From: Carallia brachiata
Taxonomy: Eukaryota > Streptophyta > Magnoliopsida > Malpighiales > Rhizophoraceae
Direction: 5' to 3'
Assembly: GCA_021464245.1 (NCBI GenBank)
Contig: JADCRB010000070.1
Span: 1-64,000, forward strand
DNA length: 64,000 nucleotides
Made by a program: the position numbers and the translations under genes. The notes below the pieces were generated by a model. The model saw only the letters and a list, made by a program, of their open reading frames with translations. It had not been told where the DNA came from and did no database searches. Within the stretch, counting starts at the first letter, position 1. Each line of letters starts with the position of its first letter. Of the stretch, positions 58,064-64,000 are shown piece by piece.

Positions 58064-58660
58064 TTAAACTAGGTTTCCTTCCTGTCCATAGTTCAATAGG
58101 GTACTTTGAACTGCCTTACTAGGAACCCTATTAATTAAATAATTTGCGGTTTTGAGTGCATACATCCACAAAAATTTGGGTAGAAGAGAGTTACTCATCA
58201 TACTCCTAACCATATCCATTAATGTCCGATTCGCCTTTCTGCCACACCATTTTGTGAGGTGTGCCTGGCATAGTATACTGTGCACATATGCCATGACTTT
58301 CGAGGAATTTCGCAAATGGACCTGGACACTGCCCTGACTCATTATATTTGCCATAATATTCACCACCTCTATCAGATCTTACAATCTTCACTTTTCTGTC
58401 TAATTGCCTTCAACCTCCTTTACGAATACCTCGAGGGCATCTAATGATTGAGATTTTTCATGAAGCAAATAGACATAACCATAACGTGAAAAATCATCTA
58501 TAAAGGTGATGAAATATTTTTCTCCATTAAGGGCTGGAGTGTCAAACGGTCCGCATATATCGGTGTGTATAATTTCAAGAAGCTGGGTGCTTCTTGTGGC
58601 TCCTTTCTTACTGTGTTTAGTTTGCTTTCCCTTAATGCAATCTACACACATTCCGAAATC
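58064..58660 (-). pseudogene. Copia integrase, broken
   Basis: 58651-58400 encodes the end of the zinc-binding domain and first catalytic D (CVDCIKGKQTKHSKKGA, HTDICGPFDTPALNGEKYFI, DDFSRYGYVY). 58391-58064 encodes the second D (VRSDRGGEYYG) and, in a shifted frame, RTLMDMVRSMMSNSLLPKFL. The E-bearing segment (family text NGVAERRN) is damaged at about 58245. Confidence 0.85.
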
Positions 58661-58990
58661 AGTAAAATTAGATTCGGGAGAATCTCATTGCTTACTAATC
58701 TCATCAATCTTTCTCTGGATATAACCCAGACGTTTATGCCACAAGTAAGCAGAATTTCATCCATCGTACTACGTTAATTCCAGTATGATGTACATAAAGT
58801 AAGGATTCAGCAAACACATTGTCAAGTTTCAATTTATATAAACCATCAATAAGAATACCAGAACCAATAATATGAGTATTCTTATAAACTAAAATTGCAC
58901 ATCCAAATTAACATTAAACCCAGAATTATCCAATTTGGAAACAGAAATAAGGTTCCTTGAAACTGAAGGTACATAAAGAGTCTAATAGGT

Positions 58991-60000
58991 CTAAATGATA
59001 GCCAGTATCCAAGACCAAACGATAAGTCCTATGCCTTCAATTGGAGCCTTCATACGATTTCCCATAGAGAGAAAATCCTTAGTTGGGTTTGTGGTTTGGA
59101 TCGTAATGAATCCCTGCATCATATTGGATACATGAGTAGTAGCACCAGAATCAAGCCACCAAGTATTATGAGGAACTTCAGCTAAATTTGATTCGAAACA
59201 TACTAAGGCATTAAATTTACCTTTCTTTTCGAACCAAGACTTTCGTTCAGGCAGTCTTTCTGATAATGTCCAACCTTCTTGCAGAAGTGACATGTATCAC
59301 CCTTTCGTTCCTTCTTTCCAGCCTGAGAAGCATGAGCAGGCTCTTTCCCTTTTTGAACTGGTTGGCTTTGACTTTCATGGCTTTCCCAGCTTTCTTTCCC
59401 ACGAGATTAATAGAGTGACTCTTTTGACTTTTCAATCTCGTTTCCTCCTGAACAAGCATACTGGCCAATTCATTAATATTCCACTTATCCTTTATAGTGT
59501 TATAATTAATTTGAAATGGCCCATACTCAGAAGGTAGCGTTCAAAATGAACTGCACAGAAAAGAGTCCTCCACTGTCAATCCCAGGGTCTTAAGTCTTGC
59601 TGCTATATTAGTCATCTCAATAATGTGCTCTTGCATAGTTCGCGACCCATAAACTTCATGGTTGTGAGCTCTGCCATAAGAGTACCAGCAAGTGACTTAT
59701 CCGCAGAACGGAAACGTTCTTCCACAGACTGCAAAAATTGTTTTGCACTTTCTGTCGGTGGAATTGTTGACTTAATGTTGTTGGCAACAGTCATCTTTAG
59801 AAACATAAGGCTTAATCTGTTACTTCGTTCCCATGCCTTATGATGTAACTTCTCTGCCTCGCTGCTTGAGTCAGTAATAGCAGCAGGCTTCTCCGTTAAT
59901 AGTGCCAAGTCAAGATCCATAACACCTAAGTGGAAATTGACTTGTTCACGCCATTCAGAGAAGTTCAATCCATTGAACACAGCAACAGAGGAAGCATGCG
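58991..60000 (-). pseudogene. Copia gag and protease, broken
   Basis: 59980-59612 encodes the gag UBN2-type capsid region (FNGLNFSEWREQVNFHLGVM, SLMFLKMTVANNIKS). No in-frame ATG precedes it, only a TAG a few codons upstream. The zinc knuckle CHFCKKVGHYQKDC lies at about 59291-59250, and the protease active site WWLDSGATTHVSNMM at about 59160-59115. The three parts are in different frames. Confidence 0.8.
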
Positions 60001-61133
60001 ACTAAACGGAAATAGCTGCACAATAAATGCTCATAATTAATCATAACTCGGATTCAATGAACAGTTGAAGCATATTACAGTTCTCCTTTGGGAAATACTA
60101 TAATATACTATCATAAGTAAATACCATATAATCAATTAATAGGTAATTAAATATTTTTTTCAATTAAATATATTTGATATCTTTGGATAAACAAATATAT
60201 TCAACTAAAAATACTAATATACCTCGATTACTTTACTAATCACAGAATAATAATTTACCTTTGGGTAAATCCTGTAGTTCCAATAATTAGTAACGTCAAT
60301 TTATCCAATCATTTTTTTTTGTGGTATTTCATTATAATCATGGATAAATGACTATTTATGTGTGCCATCGAACATACTAGTTTGGCCACTTTGGTGACTA
60401 ACAAACTATAAACATAATTATACAAACATTTTAACCAATCATTCAAGTTTGGTCACTTTGGTGACTGCAAACTATTAATATAACATACGCATGAAATAAT
60501 TTAAATTCAAACATCATCAATACATGCATAATAAAACAGTACTCATAACACATACATGCTTTCGAGTCGTAAAAGATTATTAGTGAGATCTAATTATAAC
60601 AATAATTTTAAATAATAAAAATTAAATCTCAAATAACAGTAATCAACTATCTTTAACAAATAATAATCTTAAATTCGGAACCCACAAAAATATAAAATTG
60701 ATACATCAACTTCAGTACAAAATACCAGCCACTGTAGCTTACACGTTCAAAAGAAATATTCCTTCACAGAAATTGCAATTTCAACTGGCTTGCCGTGTGC
60801 ACTGTGCTCTCTTGCAGTAACAATTTTTTTTTTATTAAACCTCAATCGGTCTGTTTCTATTGAATTCATAATTTCTTTTAACTGTACAGCCTTAATAGTG
60901 AAACTAATTCCTTTTATTTCATTAAAACATCATCAATAAAGTTACGGTTCTTACCATTAGCCGAGGACATCAAAATCTAAATGGATAATATATGTATATG
61001 AGGCTAATCATGAATATGGCCGAGAGGAATCAATGGAATCATATTATAATATAAAAGACCATGAATCAAGTATATACGTTCTTTATCATACATAGAAAAT
61101 ATTCAGTTTCAAAACGCATACTCTGATACCACA
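60001..61133 (-). other. Copia 5' untranslated leader and primer binding site
   Basis: AT-rich, without coding potential. Next to the right LTR, the minus strand reads TGGTATCAGAGTATGCG (initiator-Met tRNA PBS). A repeated phrase GTTTGGCCACTTTGGTGACT / GTTTGGTCACTTTGGTGACT occurs at about 60381 and 60449. The leader is long for a Copia element. Confidence 0.55.
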
Positions 61134-61561
61134 TGTTAGATTTAAACATAAATCTAATCAATCATCAAATATAATTTTAGGATCTTGAAACTGAATAAAA
61201 TCATATAATAAATGATAAACAATATACCTGAGTTAGCAGAAGACATAGCCATCATGCGTCGGAATAGAGACTAAGACCTTTCGTAACCTTATAACTGATT
61301 TCTCTCTCCTGACCTTTACTGTAATCACACATTATAGATGGAGTTTTCGTGTATATGGAGGCAGAGAGAGGACCAACTATATATATACAAAACTTTACGG
61401 TTTTTTAGACCTAATTCAGTATGTCCATCAATACTGAGATCAACGTACGATATTGATTTAATTAATTATTTCCTTATTAATCGGATCACATTAATAATAT
61501 TTCTTAACGTAAGCATTCTTTGAGTCTATTCCAAGGAATACTAATTGGGAATATTCTAACA
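61134..61561 (-). repeat. Copia right (5') LTR
   Basis: 428 bp, followed by the TGCGA duplication. Confidence 0.95.
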
Positions 61562-61680
61562 TGCGAAGGCCAGAAGCGAATAGACCCGTAGAGTCTAGAG
61601 ATGGCTCTCTCGTGGATGAAATACCACTGCGCCCCCCCCCCCACACTTTCCTTGGCATGCTTAATAATAAATAATATTAT

Positions 61681-62323
61681 TGATGCGAACCCCGCGGATA
61701 GCACCGGAAGACCCAACGCTTATAGGGAGACGCGAACCCCACGGATACACCGAAAGACCCACGAACGAGATTGAAATCACAACTCAAGGAAAGTCAAGTC
61801 AGGTTTGAAGGAACCTTGACCCAACGTCTATATGGAGACGCGAACCAAAGGTATAAAAGAAGGATATAGTCGTCACACCCTAGAAAAGGAAGAAGGAGGG
61901 TGATAACACTTGAGTTGAACGCCACAAGGAGGTGTCCTTGATAAGTTCGGTAAAAAGAGTTTTAAAACTCTAAAGAACGATTGTTCTCAAATCATCAAAA
62001 TTATTCAATTCTTAAAATAAAAGTCTTACAAGCCTTTTATAGGCAAACCCAAATAGTTAGGGTTTTAAACCTACTAAACTTTAGAAAACCTACTAAGACT
62101 AAAAAATCAAGTTCCTACACAAATAAGGAAAACTTAATTCAACTAGAAACTTGAAAATTAAAACTAATTCCTACTTGCAAACGGATTGGGCTTAAATAAA
62201 ACATTGTTTGGCCCAAAACAACAATTAAAACTATAAGCTAAACAATCCAAAGCAGTCCACACATAGTCTTGCATTAGGCCCAAATAATTATTGTTGGCCC
62301 AATCTTCCTCAATTTGGTTAACA
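61681..62323 (-). repeat. Probable 3' LTR of a second Gypsy element
   Basis: Ends on the right with GGTTAACA, directly followed by CTCCTCTTCTTGCAC, whose complement is a polypurine tract beside a TGTTAACC LTR start on the minus strand. The left end TGATGCGAACCCC is a guess. It carries direct repeats of GCGAACCCCRCGGATA (61686 and 61730) and a GGTATAAAAG box at about 61852. The partner LTR is outside the window. Confidence 0.5.
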
Positions 62324-62453
62324 CTCCTCTTCTTGCACTTGGATCACATTAATGTAGACTTATAGGACCTCCAATCTTCATTGCTTGTTCCACAAGTAAA
62401 GCACGTTTCTTGCTCTCCAAGGAAAGTCCACCGAGCCATAAAATCACACCAAA

Positions 62454-63983
62454 TCATGTAGTGAGGGTGCTAGCCAGACTCACATCATTCCCCCTTTCTT
62501 CAAAAAGATTTGTCCTCAAATCTTGCTGTTGTTCTACTTCAAAGCCTGGAGGAATGTCTTGAGCTACAAGGAATTGATGTCTCCCATGCCAAAGAAATAG
62601 ATACTTAGAGTATTTTGATGCCTTCTCTGCAAAGCAAAATCTCCTCTTTTGAATTACCACCAAGGGATCAAACAAAGAAAATGAGCTAAGGTGGTTCAGC
62701 ACTTGATCTGCAATGACAAAATCAACATGAGTAGACACATTAAGCATAGAATCAACAAAATCCCTTGGTTGTGGTGTAGTTGAACTGAATGGTAGCTCTA
62801 TAGTAGGGCATTTTGCTAACTCTCCACCATCTACTAATTCAACTTCATGCACGGATTCCACATCCAATTCACAATCTTCCACAAGTTGAAGCTTATGGCC
62901 TTTAAATTCACATTCTACAATGTCAACCAAAGTCTCCACTTCACCATCACGAACAACTTTCTCATGTGACACACAACCAAGCTCAACAACTTCAGTTTCA
63001 ACCTCTAAATCAACTCTCATGCTTGATACCACACACCCGTAGTCAAATGTATAATCAACAACCTCATCTTCAACTTTATGTTCTTGTGCAACTTCTTGGA
63101 CCACATCAACACAAGATTTAGAACTCACATGCTTTGATTTAGAACTCTCCACTTGCTTGATATATTGACTAAACATTTTGAGAAAATCTTCATCAAAAAT
63201 CCTTTCCTTCATTGACACATTCATCTTACTCTTCTCTTGGCTACTCCCAAGTTCCTTACTTTTGTTTGGATCAGACTTGAATTTGTTTGATGCTTTATCC
63301 TCCTTTTTGTTCCAATTCGGCTTCCATGCTAAGGAAGAAGTTGAATTTGAACTATATCGTGATGTTGTACTCCTTCCTTTGAGCTGCCTTTCAACCTTCA
63401 TAGCCATGTGAACCATGTCCTCCAACTCCACATAATGTCGCAGCTCTACTATATCGGTTATGTTCTTGTTTAGCCCTTGTAGAAATCTAGCCATTGTAGC
63501 TTCTCGATCTTCCTCAACATTGGCACGGATCATAGCTATCTCCATCTCCTTATGGTACTCCTCCACACTCTTGGTGCCTTGAGTAAGCCCTTGCAACCTG
63601 CGATAAAGCTCACGATAACAATGGTCAGGAACAAATCGTTTTCTCATAATTGCCTTCATCTCATCCCAAGTGTCAATTGGTCTCTCACGATTTCTTCGAC
63701 GATTGAGCACCAATTGGTCCCACCAAATTATGGCATAATAGGTGAACTCCACGGCTGCTAACTTCACCTTCTTCTCCTCAAAGTAATCATAACAGTCGAA
63801 CACAAGCTCTACCTTCTGTTCCCACTCCAAGTAGGCATCAGGATCACTTTTGCCTTGAAATGGAGGAATCTTCATTTTGATGCTTCCAAGGTTGCGATCT
63901 TGTTCCCATCTCCCAATGTTCCTATCTCCTCTACCTCTATGGCCTACTTCATATCTACCTCTCTCTTCTCTACCACGCGCCAT
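62454..63983 (-). CDS. Gag-like protein of an internally deleted Ty3/Gypsy element, 509 aa, open frame
   Basis: The first in-frame ATG is at 63983 (MARGREERGRYEVGHRGRGD); the frame is also open further upstream, to about 63992. Residues about 35-200 form the retrotransposon gag capsid domain: KIPPFQGKSDPDAYLEWEQK, FTYYAIIWWDQLVLNRRRNR, KRFVPDHCYRELYRRLQGLT and EEDREATMARFLQGLN. The expected zinc knuckle and protease are absent. A long acidic, V/E-rich segment (about 290-400) of unknown role replaces them. The C-terminus (PPGFEVEQQQDLRTNLFEER) resembles, from memory, the last residues of Gypsy polyproteins, so RT, RNase H and integrase were deleted. The frame is intact, which is notable next to broken neighbours. 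It may supply particle protein to a non-autonomous element. Confidence 0.78.
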   Translation of the reverse strand: MARGREERGRYEVGHRGRGDRNIGRWEQDRNLGSIKMKIPPFQGKSDPDAYLEWEQKVELVFDCYDYFEEKKVKLAAVEFTYYAIIWWDQLVLNRRRNRERPIDTWDEMKAIMRKRFVPDHCYRELYRRLQGLTQGTKSVEEYHKEMEIAMIRANVEEDREATMARFLQGLNKNITDIVELRHYVELEDMVHMAMKVERQLKGRSTTSRYSSNSTSSLAWKPNWNKKEDKASNKFKSDPNKSKELGSSQEKSKMNVSMKERIFDEDFLKMFSQYIKQVESSKSKHVSSKSCVDVVQEVAQEHKVEDEVVDYTFDYGCVVSSMRVDLEVETEVVELGCVSHEKVVRDGEVETLVDIVECEFKGHKLQLVEDCELDVESVHEVELVDGGELAKCPTIELPFSSTTPQPRDFVDSMLNVSTHVDFVIADQVLNHLSSFSLFDPLVVIQKRRFCFAEKASKYSKYLFLWHGRHQFLVAQDIPPGFEVEQQQDLRTNLFEERGNDVSLASTLTT

Positions 63984-64000
63984 TCTACCCACACTATAAT

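Larger units (their letters stand above)
55251..61561 (-). mobile_element. Ty1/Copia LTR retrotransposon, complete ends, broken polyprotein
   Basis: 6,311 bp with 427/428-bp LTRs (TGTTAGATTTAAAC ... ATTCTAACA) and 5-bp target duplication TGCGA (55246-55250 and 61562-61566). On the minus strand the PBS beside the right LTR reads TGGTATCAGAG, complementary to initiator-Met tRNA, and the polypurine tract beside the left LTR reads AAGTGGGAGAA. The domain order gag, protease, integrase, RT, RNase H identifies Copia. The LTRs differ at about 14 positions. Frameshifts and stops occur throughout, so it is not autonomous now. Confidence 0.93.

Overview
This is nuclear DNA of a flowering plant, probably a eudicot. 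The genes are split by introns and AT-rich, they belong to plant families (FAR1/FRS, BAHD acyltransferase, MIP1-leucine-zipper/DUF547), and plant-type Ty3/Gypsy and Ty1/Copia LTR retrotransposons fill more than half of the window. The species cannot be named from the sequence. I saw no rRNA, tRNA, CRISPR array or bacterial-type gene.

Left part (1-12.2 kb): the 5' part of a FAR1-RELATED SEQUENCE (FRS) gene or MULE-derived gene runs off the left edge on the minus strand, with one frameshift in a homopolymer. Next comes a two-exon BAHD acyltransferase gene (8660 to 4189, minus strand) that resembles the coniferyl-alcohol/hydroxycinnamoyl acyltransferase group. Its intron is about 3 kb and starts inside a CT microsatellite.

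Middle (12.2-36.4 kb): a decayed Athila-like Gypsy element (minus strand) keeps gag, protease and the last part of pol, but has lost RT, RNase H and integrase. It abuts a 3.25-kb tandem duplication. Copy A of the duplication is interrupted by a 10.05-kb Tat-lineage Gypsy element (E1, plus strand, TSD GTCAA). Copy B keeps the uninterrupted target site.

Right part (36.4-64 kb): a decayed MIP1-zipper/DUF547 gene (minus strand) lies next to a second, 10.37-kb Tat-lineage element (E2, plus strand, TSD GTATG). Then follow a 6.3-kb Copia element (minus strand, TSD TGCGA, PBS of initiator-Met type) with a broken polyprotein, and the 3' end of an internally deleted Gypsy element whose 509-codon gag-like ORF is intact.

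Most notable: between integrase and the 3' LTR, E1 and E2 both carry a WUSCHEL-related homeobox (WOX) gene in sense orientation. In E2 it is an open 207-codon frame with a WOX homeodomain and a C-terminal EAR-like LDLELRLG motif. In E1 the frame is broken but still encodes a canonical WUS-box (TLPLFP). Both copies have a TATA-like box about 95 bp upstream of the ATG. This looks like a stem-cell transcription factor captured by a retrotransposon family. E1 and E2 also have unrelated U3 promoters on shared R/U5 and internal sequence, and their internal identity is mosaic. Many of the frameshifts are single-base indels in otherwise identical sequence, so some breaks may be assembly errors.
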